The notes beneath the pieces are model-generated. The model searched no databases. It saw nothing but the letters and a program-made list of their open reading frames with translations, and had not been told where the DNA came from. Below, piece after piece: positions 17,617-26,939 of a stretch of 64,000 nt of DNA. The DNA comes from Bradyrhizobium sp. AZCC 1721 (GTDB taxonomy: Bacteria > Pseudomonadota > Alphaproteobacteria > Rhizobiales > Xanthobacteraceae), in assembly GCF_036924715.1 (NCBI RefSeq), contig NZ_JAZHSB010000001.1, positions 5,447,001 through 5,511,000 of the forward strand. Reading direction: 5' to 3'. The position numbers and the translations under genes were made by a program. Every line of letters begins with the position of its first letter. Position 1 is the stretch's first letter.

Positions 17617-19031
17617 CCCCGCACCACGGCGTTCACGTCGGCCTCTGTCTTCGCCACGGCCGCCAATTCCGACAGCGTGATCGGCTTTACGGGTGCACGC
17701 AGCCGATAGTAGCCGATCTCCTGCGGACTCTTGCCGCGGGCCTCGGCCATGAGTTCGGTGACCGTGAGCCCGCAGAGCCGCCCCTGACACGGGCCCATGC
17801 CGGTGCGGCGATAGGCCTTGAGCTGATTTGGACCCGTCGCGCCGATTGCGACGGCGTCGAGAATGTCGTTGGCAGTGACTTCCTCGCAGCGGCAGACGAT
17901 CGTGTCGCCCGAAGGAATACGGAACTGCCGCGCGGGCCTGAACAACGTGTCGAGAAAGACGCGCCCGCGCTCGGCGCGAGCCAGATTAGTCCTGAGCGTA
18001 GCCATGGGTGCGAGCTTTGCCGCCTCCTCGGGCGCCAGAGTTTGAACTGCGGCTCTTGCTGCGATACGGCCCCGGAAGACGGCAGCTTCCATGCCAGCGA
18101 TCCCGGCGCCGTCACCGGCGATGGCGATGCCCTCGACCGACGTGTTACCTTTGTCGTCGAGCACCGGCGACCAGCAGAGCTGCCCGTCATCCCAGCGATG
18201 CTCGATTCCGGCTGCCATGGCGAGATTGACGTTGGGTACCACGCCTTGATGCAGCAAAAGCAACCCGGCGGGAATCGTTTCACGTCGGTCGCCTGCCGCA
18301 TAGGTGACGGTTGCAAGCTGGCCATCCCCCTCAGCAGAAAGTTCGTTGACGCCGGTCACGACGCGCACTTTCGCCCGCACTTCCCTCATCATCGCTAGTC
18401 CCTTCGCGAAATAGGGTGAGGTCATGAAGGCGAAGGCATGGGGCAGCGCGGCGAGATAGTTCCGGCGCGCGGTTGTATCGAGGATGCGGTCGATGCGGCC
18501 GCCAAGGCGCAGGATCTGCGCCGCGAGCAGCCAAAGCAATGGTCCCTGCCCGGCAATAACCGTGCGCCCGTCAGGCACGAGACCTGAAGACTTCAGCATC
18601 GTCTGCGCGGCGCCGGCAGTCATCACCCCCGGGAGCGTCCAGCCCGGAATGGGATACGGCCGCTCCAGCGCGCCCGTCGCCAGGATCACGCGACCCGCCT
18701 TTATGAAGGCCGACGCGCCGCCCACGGAGACACCGACTTCGAGGTTGCGGTCAAGGCTCCAGACGGTCGCGCGATGGATGATTTCGGCACCGCTCGACTG
18801 CACCGCCTGGACGAGGTCCGCGCCCGCCCAATAGTCTGCGCCCAGTTGCTCGCGCTCCACTACTGGAGTCGATGAGATAGCGCGCCAGACCTGGCCGCCG
18901 GGACCGGGGTTCTCATCAAGCAGCAGGGTCGACAGGCCGGCCTCTGCTGCGAACACGGTGGCGGCGAGACCAGCAGGCCCGGCCCCGATCACCACGATGT
19001 CGTAGCTATCGCGCTTGGGGGTCGCTCTCAT
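17613..19031 (-). CDS. NAD(P)/FAD oxidoreductase, HcnB/OoxA-like subunit
   Basis: A 472-residue flavoprotein. The N-terminal FAD loop VVIGAGPAGLAATVFAAEAG (residues 12-31) is followed by a second nucleotide loop (VIAGQGPLLW). A C-terminal domain carries CRCEEVT and GPCQGRLCG, a bacterioferritin-associated-ferredoxin-like [2Fe-2S] site. This layout is that of the alpha subunit of hydrogen cyanide synthase, octopine/nopaline oxidase and D-hydroxyproline dehydrogenase heterotrimers. It overlaps the small ferredoxin-like gene by 4 nt. Confidence 0.87.
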   Translation of the reverse strand: MRATPKRDSYDIVVIGAGPAGLAATVFAAEAGLSTLLLDENPGPGGQVWRAISSTPVVEREQLGADYWAGADLVQAVQSSGAEIIHRATVWSLDRNLEVGVSVGGASAFIKAGRVILATGALERPYPIPGWTLPGVMTAGAAQTMLKSSGLVPDGRTVIAGQGPLLWLLAAQILRLGGRIDRILDTTARRNYLAALPHAFAFMTSPYFAKGLAMMREVRAKVRVVTGVNELSAEGDGQLATVTYAAGDRRETIPAGLLLLHQGVVPNVNLAMAAGIEHRWDDGQLCWSPVLDDKGNTSVEGIAIAGDGAGIAGMEAAVFRGRIAARAAVQTLAPEEAAKLAPMATLRTNLARAERGRVFLDTLFRPARQFRIPSGDTIVCRCEEVTANDILDAVAIGATGPNQLKAYRRTGMGPCQGRLCGLTVTELMAEARGKSPQEIGYYRLRAPVKPITLSELAAVAKTEADVNAVVRG

Positions 19032-19324
19032 CGCCCGATCTCCCGCTTGCCTTTCTGGATTTCAATCTGCATCCCCTCGGCGACCGGCACTAGGCAGCCT
19101 TGGCGGTTGCCGACGCCATCGATCGTGACGAGGCAGTCGAAGCACACGCCCATCATGCAATAGGGTAGCCGCGGCGCGCCGCTGACCGCGGTAGCGCGGC
19201 GGGCGTCGCGGCCGGAGGCAAGCAGCGCTGCGGACACCGTGTCGCCCTCTCGCGCCTCGACTGCGGTCCCGTCGACGAAGATCTGCAGGGGTCTTCTGGT
19301 GTCCTGATCGGATCGCTTGAACAT
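19028..19324 (-). CDS. Small [2Fe-2S] subunit, HcnA/OoxC-like
   Basis: A 98-residue ferredoxin-like protein with cluster cysteines C56-x4-C61-x2-C64-x12-C77, the pattern of the gamma subunit of HcnABC-type dehydrogenases. The start MFKRSDQD is chosen because AGGAGA lies 6 nt upstream; an ATG nine codons earlier is possible. It would shuttle electrons between the flavin subunits on either side. Confidence 0.85.
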   Translation of the reverse strand: MFKRSDQDTRRPLQIFVDGTAVEAREGDTVSAALLASGRDARRATAVSGAPRLPYCMMGVCFDCLVTIDGVGNRQGCLVPVAEGMQIEIQKGKREIGR

Positions 19325-19358
19325 TGATGTCTCCTGGCCCCTTCGAGCCATGTCGATT

Positions 19359-20498
19359 TCAGTAATAGCCACTGCCGGTCGCAGCGCGGTCTTCGACGAA
19401 GCGCCGGGCTGAGAAGGCGCCGACGAGTTCCGCGTCGAGCGCATCCTCGGCGACCATCCGGGCAATCTCGAACGCGTGATTGGACGCGAGCGTTACGCCG
19501 GAATGGCAACAGGCGACGAAAGCGCCCGGCTGGCTCTCCGACTGGTCGTAGATCGGGAAACCGTCCTGCGGCATCACGCGGATACCGGACCAACTCCGCA
19601 CCACGTTGAGGCGGGCAAGGTGAGGAAACATGCGCTGCGCGCGATCCGCCATGACAGCACTGACGGAATGGTTCAGCACGCGGTCGTCGAGTTGCTCTTC
19701 CTTGCTGTCCCCGATCATCACTGTCCCCTCGTCGGTCTGGCGGATCGTAGTCAGCGGATGCGGGAGGAACGGCACTGTGCGCTCGGTGACCACGATCTGA
19801 CCACGGGTCGGGCCCATCGGCGCTGACAGCCCGACCATCGGCGCCAGTGTCTGGTTGGCGTTGCCGGCGGCGAGCACGACTTTCGCTGCACGGATATCGC
19901 CCTGCGGCGTCGACAGGTGGAATTCGCCGCCGGCGCGGGTTATCGCTGAAACCGGTCGCTCGGGAAGATAATCGACACCAAACAGCTTTAGGCCGATATG
20001 GAAAGCGCGGAAGGTGCGCAGCGAATTCACGTGCCCGTCAAGCGGACAGAAACTGCCGCCGGAGACTTCGGGGCCGACGAGAGGCAGCATCTTTTTCACT
20101 TCGGACGCCGACAGCATCTCCATCCGGTAATCGGCCGCCCCCACCTGGTTATGCATGCGCGTGACGAGTTGAGCGCGCTGCTCGAATTCGTGCTCACCGA
20201 GCGTTAGATGAAAGCCACCATTCTGCTGCAGGGCAACGTCGAGACCGGTCTGCTCCTTCAATTCAGCGGCAAGCGCTGGCCATGTCTCGGAGGCGCGGAC
20301 GGTCCAGCCGGTGTAGGCCGGCATGCCGAGGCCTTTGCTCTGCACCCAGATGAGCGCGAAATTGGCCCGCGAGGCACGCCTGGCGATATCGCCCTCGTCG
20401 AGGACGGCGACCTTCTTGCCGAGCCGGCCAAGACCCCAGGAGATGGCGGAACCGAGCAGACCGCCGCCGACGACAGCGACGTCGTAATCCTTTGACAT
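19359..20498 (-). CDS. FAD-dependent oxidoreductase, HcnC/OoxB-like catalytic subunit
   Basis: A 379-residue DAO-family flavoprotein. VAVVGGGLLGSAISWGLGRLG (residues 8-28) is the FAD loop, and VRSWSGIRVMPQDGFPIYD is the conserved C-terminal flavin-contact region. In the heterotrimeric amine dehydrogenases this beta subunit binds and oxidises the amino acid or opine. It lies directly after the transporter permeases (8-nt gap) and before the small iron-sulfur subunit, so uptake and oxidation are encoded together. The substrate is not evident from sequence. Confidence 0.87.
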   Translation of the reverse strand: MSKDYDVAVVGGGLLGSAISWGLGRLGKKVAVLDEGDIARRASRANFALIWVQSKGLGMPAYTGWTVRASETWPALAAELKEQTGLDVALQQNGGFHLTLGEHEFEQRAQLVTRMHNQVGAADYRMEMLSASEVKKMLPLVGPEVSGGSFCPLDGHVNSLRTFRAFHIGLKLFGVDYLPERPVSAITRAGGEFHLSTPQGDIRAAKVVLAAGNANQTLAPMVGLSAPMGPTRGQIVVTERTVPFLPHPLTTIRQTDEGTVMIGDSKEEQLDDRVLNHSVSAVMADRAQRMFPHLARLNVVRSWSGIRVMPQDGFPIYDQSESQPGAFVACCHSGVTLASNHAFEIARMVAEDALDAELVGAFSARRFVEDRAATGSGYY

Positions 20499-20506
20499 GG
20501 CTTCTC

Positions 20507-21313
20507 CTATCGCCCTGCGTCGCTCTTGCCGGCGAGCACGCGATCGAGTCCGTAGAAGCGGTCGAGCAGCACCAGAGCTGTCATGGTGATTGCGATGACG
20601 CTGGCGGAGACGGAGGTCACCAGCGGATCGATGTTGTCCTGGATGTAAAGGAACATGCGGACCGGCAGCGTCTCGGTGCCGGGCGTGGCAAGGAAGACGG
20701 TCATGGTCAGATCATCGAAGGACTGGATGAAGGCGAGCGCCCAGCCGCTGACGACGCCAGGGAGGATCAAGGGCAGAGTCACGCGGCGGAACAGTGTCCA
20801 ATCGTCCGCGCCGAGCGAGAGCGCCGCCATCTCGACCGAGCGGTCCATGCCGGTCGCCGCAGCCAGCGTCAGCCGGAGCGCGAACGGAAACACCACCAAG
20901 ACATGGGCAATGATGAGCGCCGCGAAACTGCCGCCGATGCCGATCGACGTGAAGAAGCGGAGGAAGGCGATGCCGAGCACGACATGGGGAATCATCAGCG
21001 GCGAAAGGAATAGCGCCGCGAGCGCATCGCGGCCGAGGAAGCGGTAGCGGGCGATGGCGAGCGCCGCCGGCACGGCGAAGAGGAGCGCCACGAACGACGA
21101 CAGCGCGCCGAGTCCGAGGCTCACCCAGAAGGCGTGAACAAATTCGGGATAGCTGGCGATCGCCCTGAACCAGCGCAGCGAGAAGCCGTTGGTTGGCAGC
21201 GACAGGAAGCCATCGGGCGTAAAGGCAACGAGGCAGACCACCACGATCGGCGCCAGCATGAAGACGACGAATACCGTGTGGAACACAAGAGAGATCGGGC
21301 CATTTGTCCTCAT
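20507..21313 (-). CDS. ABC transporter permease, PotC-like
   Basis: A 268-residue inner-membrane permease with about six hydrophobic segments and the cytoplasmic EAA loop, here MAALSLGADDWTLFRRVTLPLILPG. The family serves spermidine/putrescine, 2-aminoethylphosphonate and opine-type importers. It overlaps the upstream permease by 4 nt. It is the second permease of the transporter at 20.5-24.4 kb. Confidence 0.9.
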   Translation of the reverse strand: MRTNGPISLVFHTVFVVFMLAPIVVVCLVAFTPDGFLSLPTNGFSLRWFRAIASYPEFVHAFWVSLGLGALSSFVALLFAVPAALAIARYRFLGRDALAALFLSPLMIPHVVLGIAFLRFFTSIGIGGSFAALIIAHVLVVFPFALRLTLAAATGMDRSVEMAALSLGADDWTLFRRVTLPLILPGVVSGWALAFIQSFDDLTMTVFLATPGTETLPVRMFLYIQDNIDPLVTSVSASVIAITMTALVLLDRFYGLDRVLAGKSDAGR

Positions 21314-22218
21314 CGGAATACCTCGGCGTAGCGCCGCTCGATCAGCGCGTTGCTACCGACGACGATCAGCACGAGCGCCATGAGGAGCAGCACGGCGACT
21401 GCCGCCCCGAGCGGCCAGTTCAGCGTATTGAGAAATTCGTCATACGCCAGCGTCGCCGCGACCTTGAGCCGACGTCCGCCGATGATCGCCGGCGTGGCAA
21501 AGGCACTGGCCGACAGCGAGAACACGATAATCGCCCCCGACAACACGCCGGGCATGATCTGCGGCAGGACGATGCGGCGGATGATGGTGAGCGGGCTGGC
21601 GCCAAGCGACAACGCGGCGTTTTCGATTTGCGGATCGAGGCGCTGCAATGCGGCCCAGACCGACAACACCATGAACGGCATCATCACATGGGCAAGCGCC
21701 ACGACCATGCCGGTCTCGGTGAACATGAAGGGCAGTGGCGAGCCGATCAACCCGAGCGACATCAAGAACTTGTTGACGAGGCCGTTGTTGCCGCCGAACA
21801 GAAGCGCCCACCCGAGCGTGCGTGCGACCACGGAGATCAATAGCGGGCCGAGGATGACGAGCAGAAAGAAGCTCTTCCAACGTCCGCTCATGCGGTTGAG
21901 GATATAGGCTTCCGGCGCGCCGAACACGGCGGTGATCAGCGTCGCGAGCAGCGCGACGCGGAAGGTGCGCCAGAACATCTCGGCATAGTAGGGATCGGTT
22001 GCGATCTCGTGCCAGTTTTTCAAGATGAAAACCGGCTCAATGCCCTTGTATTGGCCCCAATCATGGAACGAGAGCATCACGGTCATCGCGAGCGGGATCA
22101 CAAGGATGCCGATGAACAGCATCAGCGCGGGCGCGGTCAGCGCCCAAGGGGCGCGCGCGGCGCGTTCATCGGTCGATGGTCCTGTGGTCAAGACAGACGT
22201 GTCGGGAGCCGTGCTCAT
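21310..22218 (-). CDS. ABC transporter permease, PotB-like
   Basis: A 302-residue permease. A ~30-residue hydrophilic N-terminus precedes six hydrophobic segments, and the EAA loop reads ENAALSLGASPLTIIRRIVLPQIMPG. It overlaps both neighbours by 4 nt, so ATPase, both permeases and probably the dehydrogenase genes are on one message. Confidence 0.9.
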   Translation of the reverse strand: MSTAPDTSVLTTGPSTDERAARAPWALTAPALMLFIGILVIPLAMTVMLSFHDWGQYKGIEPVFILKNWHEIATDPYYAEMFWRTFRVALLATLITAVFGAPEAYILNRMSGRWKSFFLLVILGPLLISVVARTLGWALLFGGNNGLVNKFLMSLGLIGSPLPFMFTETGMVVALAHVMMPFMVLSVWAALQRLDPQIENAALSLGASPLTIIRRIVLPQIMPGVLSGAIIVFSLSASAFATPAIIGGRRLKVAATLAYDEFLNTLNWPLGAAVAVLLLMALVLIVVGSNALIERRYAEVFR

Positions 22219-23258
22219 TTGGCGCCTCCGGCGGTGCGCAGGCTCATGTCTTCCGGCCGCCAGGCAAGCCGGACGGCCTCGCCCTCGGCGGGTTGCGGTT
22301 GACCGTCATTCTGGCGGATCACAATCGCAGGACCAGATTCGGTCTCGCACTGGAACAGCCAGTGATTGCCCTGGAAGATGCGGGTGATGATCTTCGCTGC
22401 GAGCCCCGTGTCGCCGAAGCCAATTCGCTCGGGGCGAATGCTGACCGTCACCGAGCCGGCGACACCAGCGGGCGCGGGCGCGCTCCAGGAGCCGGCAACC
22501 AGCCGCGCCGGAGCGGCGGTCCGGTCGATCGTCGCGGCGAAATCGTTGGTCTTGCCAAGGAACTGAGACACGAAGGCCGACACGGGCCGCTCATAAGTCT
22601 CCTGCGGCGTGCCGATCTGCTCGATGCGGCCCTGGCTCATCACCACAATACGATCGGAGAGCGACATCGCCTCGATCTGGTCGTGGGTGACGAGGATCGT
22701 GGTGGTGCCCAGGTTGCGCTGGATCTGGCGCAATTCGATCTGCATCTCCTCGCGCAGCTTGGCGTCGAGATTCGACAGCGGCTCGTCGAGGAGCAACACG
22801 CTCGGCCGGATCACCAGCGCGCGGGCGAGCGCCACGCGCTGCTGCTGGCCACCCGACATGCGTCGCGGATAACGATCCTCGAAGCCGGCGAGCCCGACCA
22901 TCGCGAGGGCGGTGCGGACTCGCTCGCTGCGATCAGCCTTCGGCACGCGCCGCATCTCGAGTCCAAAAGATACGTTCTCTGCCGCGGTCATGTGCGGAAA
23001 CAGCGCGTAGCTCTGAAATACGATGCCGAGGCCACGCTTGGCCGGATGGACTGCGGTGAGGTCGCGGCCCTCGAGCCGGATCGCGCCGCGCGAGGGATCC
23101 AGGAAGCCTGCGATCATCTGCAGCGTGGTGGTCTTTCCGCAGCCCGATGGACCGAGGAGGGAGATGAACTCGCCCTTGCCCACGGCAAGACTGAAGTCGT
23201 CCACAACGGTCTGCGGGCCGAACTGCTTCGCGACACGGTCGAGCTCGAGAAAGGACAT
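22215..23258 (-). CDS. ABC transporter ATP-binding protein, PotA-like
   Basis: A 347-residue ATPase with Walker A GPSGCGKTT, signature RMSGGQQQRVALARAL, Walker B VLLLDEPLSNLD and a C-terminal TOBE domain (about 260-340). This makes it a spermidine/putrescine-, iron- or opine-type importer ATPase. It follows the binding-protein gene after 86 nt. It energises the two permeases downstream. Confidence 0.92.
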   Translation of the reverse strand: MSFLELDRVAKQFGPQTVVDDFSLAVGKGEFISLLGPSGCGKTTTLQMIAGFLDPSRGAIRLEGRDLTAVHPAKRGLGIVFQSYALFPHMTAAENVSFGLEMRRVPKADRSERVRTALAMVGLAGFEDRYPRRMSGGQQQRVALARALVIRPSVLLLDEPLSNLDAKLREEMQIELRQIQRNLGTTTILVTHDQIEAMSLSDRIVVMSQGRIEQIGTPQETYERPVSAFVSQFLGKTNDFAATIDRTAAPARLVAGSWSAPAPAGVAGSVTVSIRPERIGFGDTGLAAKIITRIFQGNHWLFQCETESGPAIVIRQNDGQPQPAEGEAVRLAWRPEDMSLRTAGGAK

Positions 23259-23344
23259 GGATTCGGATCCTGGTGTGGCCGACGCCGATACGCGGTCAGT
23301 GGCGTTCTCGGCTGCTGAAGCGAAATCCCGTCGGCCCGCCTGGT

Positions 23345-24379
23345 TCAGCGCTCAACCTCGCGATTCCACCGCTTGGTCCATTCCTCGCGTTTCTCGTTGA
23401 TAATGGTCCAGTCGGGCGTATAGAGCTTCGCCGCGCGCTCGCCGATCGGCGCCATTTTGCCGAGCTCCGGCGGAACGACCAGAGACTTCAGCACCGGGCC
23501 GTAGCCGTAGTCCTTCAACAGGACGAGCTGCAGTTTCGGGTCGAGAAGTGTCTTGACGAACGTCGCGGCGAGCGGTGAAGCGTTGGGCTTGGCGACCGGA
23601 CACGCACTTGCGAGGAGCGTGGCGGCGCCTTCCTTGGGATACACGAAGTCGACAGGAAAGCCGGTGTTCGCGAAACTTTGGACCCGGCCTGTGCCCCACA
23701 CGGCCAACACGGCTTGGCCTGACTGGAACAGCTCGGTCATCTTGCCTGGCGAGGGCTCGTAGGCCAGCACATTCGGATTGATGTCATTCTTGAAGATCTT
23801 GAACCCCGCGTCGACGTTGGCTTCGCTGCCGCCGTTCATCCTGGCGAGCATCAGGAGAGCTTCCAGGCCATAGGTGTTGTTGATCGGCGGAATGACCAGT
23901 TGCTTCTGGTATTTCGGATCTTTGAGGTCGTTCCAGGAGGTAGGCGGCGCCCAGCCCTTCTCGGCGAAGATCTTGGTGTTGTACATCAAACCGGTCGCGA
24001 CCAGCCCAATGGCAACCGCTTGGTCATCCTTGAAGCGGGCGGCATCATAGAGATCGGCGGGTAGGCCTTCGATCTTGCTGCAGAAGCCAAGCTGAATCGC
24101 CTGATACATCGGACCGTCATCGACGATGGCCACGTCGATCTGTTGGTTGCCCTTCTGGGCCTGCAATTTGGCAAGCGTATCCGTCGAGTTGCCGGCAACG
24201 TATTCGACCTTCACGCCGTGGGCCTGCTCAAAGGCAGGGACCACGGCGTCCCGGATCGTTTTTTCGAAGGAGCCGCCGTATCCGGCGACATACAGCGTCT
24301 TCTGCTGCGCCGAAACCGGCGACGGGACCGAGGCCAGGGCCGCGATGCTGACCGCTGTCAAAAGGCCGAGATGCTTCAT
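23345..24379 (-). CDS. Periplasmic substrate-binding protein, PotD-like
   Basis: A 344-residue extracellular solute-binding protein. It has a signal peptide (about 22 residues ending PVSA-QQ) and the opening strand LYVAGYGGSFEKTIRDAVVPAFEQ, typical of the PotD/opine/ferric-type family. The start MKHLGLL is used; upstream in-frame residues are not signal-like. It is the first gene of the minus-strand operon and faces a divergent LysR gene. Its ligand is presumably the substrate of the downstream dehydrogenases. Confidence 0.9.
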   Translation of the reverse strand: MKHLGLLTAVSIAALASVPSPVSAQQKTLYVAGYGGSFEKTIRDAVVPAFEQAHGVKVEYVAGNSTDTLAKLQAQKGNQQIDVAIVDDGPMYQAIQLGFCSKIEGLPADLYDAARFKDDQAVAIGLVATGLMYNTKIFAEKGWAPPTSWNDLKDPKYQKQLVIPPINNTYGLEALLMLARMNGGSEANVDAGFKIFKNDINPNVLAYEPSPGKMTELFQSGQAVLAVWGTGRVQSFANTGFPVDFVYPKEGAATLLASACPVAKPNASPLAATFVKTLLDPKLQLVLLKDYGYGPVLKSLVVPPELGKMAPIGERAAKLYTPDWTIINEKREEWTKRWNREVER

Positions 24380-24637
24380 GTGGACGAGCTCCGAATTGCG
24401 TGGTTGCGACGTGACGTACCGACGACCTGACATCTGGCGCGCATTCTGACTGGCATCCTCCCCGAGACGGATGTGCCCGTTCGTCGGGATCGACGGACCG
24501 CCTCGCCTCGGATTGCCCGACCCTGCTCAAAAAATGAGCCGTCTCGAGTCTTGCTGAAAAAGATCGCAATCCCCGCTTTCGCCGTCCAATTAATAATGGC
24601 ACCATCTTCATACTGGAATGTTATGAATGGAGCGGGG

Positions 24638-25567
24638 ATGGCGCGCATCAACTCGCGGCAGGTCGAGGCCTTCCGAGCGACAATGCTGACGGGCAGCGTC
24701 ACGGACGCGGCGGCGCTCATGGCTGTGACGCAGCCGGCGGTGAGCCGCCTCCTGCGCGACTTCCAGGCGCTACTCAAAATGAAGCTGTTCGAAAAGCGTG
24801 GCACCGGACTTGTGCCAACGGCAACCGCCACGGCACTCTACATGGAAGTCGAGCGTTCATTCGTTGGTCTCGAACGGATCACTGCAGCAGCCGAAGAAAT
24901 CCGCAGCCGCCGAACCGGCACGCTTCGGATCGCCGCCTTGCCGGCGTTGTCCAACGGCTACCTGCCAAGGCTCGCCGGGCGGTTTCTGAGGGAGCGGCCG
25001 AACCTCAACTTGGCGTTCTTTGGCGTGATCTCACCGATTGTGGTCGACTGGGTATTGAACAACCAATGCGACATCGGCTTCGCAGAGGTACCTATCGCCC
25101 ATGTGGGCCTGTCGATCGTGCGGTTGCCAGCGCCCCCTCGCGTTGCAGTTCTGCCCGAAGGACACCGACTCGCGGCCAAGGCGATGCTGGAGCCGCGCGA
25201 TTTCGAGGGCGAGACCTTCGTGTCGCTGACGACCGGGTCGACAGGCCGGCATCTGATCGACCAGGCCTTCAATCGCGACGATGTCCGCCGTGTCCTTCGG
25301 GTCGAAACCAGCCTGTCTGAGATCATGTGCGGGTTGGTGTCATCCGGAGTTGGCGTGGCGATCTGCGATCCATTCACGGCGCGAGAATTCGAAAGCCGCG
25401 GCGTCATCGCGCGCCGCTTCACGCCGCGGATCGATTTCGAGTTCGCTGCTGTTTTTCCGCCGCAGCGCAGCCCCTCGCCAGTCGCGTTGGATCTGGTGGA
25501 GGCCATGCGGCAGGCGCTCGACGACATTGACGGGCCCATGTCCGGCCTCAGCCCTGTTCATCCATGA
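24638..25567 (+). CDS. LysR-family transcriptional regulator
   Basis: A 309-residue regulator with the winged helix-turn-helix block AALMAVTQPAVSRLLRDFQALL and a C-terminal effector domain with LSEIMCGLVSSGVGVAICDP. It resembles the OccR/NocR-type opine regulators in overall layout, though that is a loose impression. The start MARINSRQ follows GGAGCGGGG closely; an ATG 15 nt upstream would add five residues. It is divergent from the transporter/dehydrogenase operon across 258 nt and is its likely regulator. Confidence 0.9.
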   Translation: MARINSRQVEAFRATMLTGSVTDAAALMAVTQPAVSRLLRDFQALLKMKLFEKRGTGLVPTATATALYMEVERSFVGLERITAAAEEIRSRRTGTLRIAALPALSNGYLPRLAGRFLRERPNLNLAFFGVISPIVVDWVLNNQCDIGFAEVPIAHVGLSIVRLPAPPRVAVLPEGHRLAAKAMLEPRDFEGETFVSLTTGSTGRHLIDQAFNRDDVRRVLRVETSLSEIMCGLVSSGVGVAICDPFTAREFESRGVIARRFTPRIDFEFAAVFPPQRSPSPVALDLVEAMRQALDDIDGPMSGLSPVHP

Positions 25568-25702
25568 CGCGAAGCTTTTCGACTCGCCGACGGAAATCCT
25601 CGTCCGTTGAGAATTCGGCCGACAGGTACGACGCCTTCGTTCAACCACGCATGTCGGCCGGCAGCTCGATCCCGTGGAATTTCTTGTAGATACGTCGAGT
25701 TT
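25548..25702 (-). pseudogene. Possible remnant of an unidentified gene's 3' end
   Basis: One minus-strand frame reads as two protein-like pieces, RRIYKKFHGIELPADMRG and, after a single TGA, LSAEFSTDEDFRRRVEKL. The composition looks like a real C-terminus interrupted by a stop. It is bounded upstream by TAA at about 25700 and runs 20 nt into the convergent LysR gene. No family is recognised. Chance is quite possible in this GC-rich DNA. Confidence 0.25.
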
Positions 25703-25750
25703 ACCGTTCTTGACGTTCAGCCAAAATCAGCATTGCAGCCACGTCGGCAT

Positions 25751-26926
25751 TTACGTGATCCGAACCCAGGCGCCATTGCTTGCGGATGAGTTCACCGCAG
25801 CTTCGATGAACTTCACGCCGGCGAGGCCATCCGCGACAGTCGGGAAAATCACCGCCGGATCGGGCGGCTTGCCGGCCTGTGCTGCGCGGATAGCGCGCGC
25901 TGCCTCAGTATAGATTGTTGCGAACCCCTCAAGGTAACCCTCGGGATGCCCCGATGGCACGCGGGTGAGACGGCCCGCCTCGACCAAGGCGCCGGCACCG
26001 CCGCGGGTCAGGAGTTGCTTGGGCTGCCCATAGCGGGTGAACCAGAGATGGTTCGGATTTTCCTGTACCCATTCGAGTCCGCCCTTGGTCCCATAGACGC
26101 GCAGCGTCAGGCCGTTCTCATTGCCGACCGCGACCTGGCTTGCCCAAAGCATACCTCTGGCACCTCCCTTCCACTTGAGGAGGATCTGGACGTCGTCATC
26201 GAGACGCCGGCCGCCGACGAAGGTCGAGAGCTGAGCGAGCAGTTCGTCGAGCTCAAGTCCAGTGACGAAGCAGGCGAGATTGTAGGCGTGGGTGCCGATG
26301 TCGCCGATGCACCCGCCAGCCCCGGATCGGGTCGGGTCCGTGCGCCACGCGGCCTGCTTGTGGCCGCTTGCCTCTAATCGCTCCGTCAGCCAATCCTGCA
26401 GATATTCTGCCTGGACGAGCCGGATCTCGCCGAGATCGCCGTTCGCAACCATGGCGCGGGCCTGTCGGACCATGGGATAGCCCGTGTAGTTGTGGGTCAC
26501 GACGAAGACCTTGCCCGTCTTCCTGACGAGCGCCACCAGTTCCTCGGCCTCGGCGACGGTCGTCGTCAGCGGTTTGTCGCAGATGACGTGGATGCCGGCT
26601 TCAAGGAAGGCCCTGGCAACCGGGCTGTGCATGTGGTTGGGGGTTACGATCGAGACCACCTCGATGCCGTCCGGGCGCGCGGCTTCCGCCTTCGCCATCT
26701 CTTCGAAAGAGCCATAGGCGCGGTCGTTGGCGATACCGAGCTCCTTCGCCGAGGCCTTGGCTCGGACCGGATCCGACGCCAACGCGCCGGCTGTCAACTC
26801 GAACTGGTCGTCGATACGCGCGGCAATGCGGTGGACGGCGCCAATGAAAGATGCCTGGCCGCCGCCAACCATGCCTAGCCGAATACGACCATGGCCGCCA
26901 GTTTCGCTGTTTGCCTCAATCGCCAT
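25751..26926 (-). CDS. Gfo/Idh/MocA-family oxidoreductase
   Basis: A 391-residue NAD(P)-dependent sugar or inositol dehydrogenase. The nucleotide loop is GMVGGGQASFIGAVH (about 18-32), the family block VICDKPLTTTVAEAEEL follows, and the C-terminal domain contains GDIGTHAYNLACFVTGLE with the conserved Asp and His. The next gene upstream encodes a TIM-barrel isomerase, separated by 13 nt, a common pairing in inositol and rare-sugar catabolism. The substrate is not predictable. Confidence 0.88.
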   Translation of the reverse strand: MAIEANSETGGHGRIRLGMVGGGQASFIGAVHRIAARIDDQFELTAGALASDPVRAKASAKELGIANDRAYGSFEEMAKAEAARPDGIEVVSIVTPNHMHSPVARAFLEAGIHVICDKPLTTTVAEAEELVALVRKTGKVFVVTHNYTGYPMVRQARAMVANGDLGEIRLVQAEYLQDWLTERLEASGHKQAAWRTDPTRSGAGGCIGDIGTHAYNLACFVTGLELDELLAQLSTFVGGRRLDDDVQILLKWKGGARGMLWASQVAVGNENGLTLRVYGTKGGLEWVQENPNHLWFTRYGQPKQLLTRGGAGALVEAGRLTRVPSGHPEGYLEGFATIYTEAARAIRAAQAGKPPDPAVIFPTVADGLAGVKFIEAAVNSSASNGAWVRIT

Positions 26927-26939
26927 TCTTCTTCCTCGC

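Noticed and set aside
17613..20498. Annotation as hydrogen cyanide synthase HcnABC
   Set aside because: The subunit plan matches, but HcnABC uses glycine and needs no dedicated importer. The co-operonic PotABCD-type importer, second oxidase and RidA fit catabolism better.
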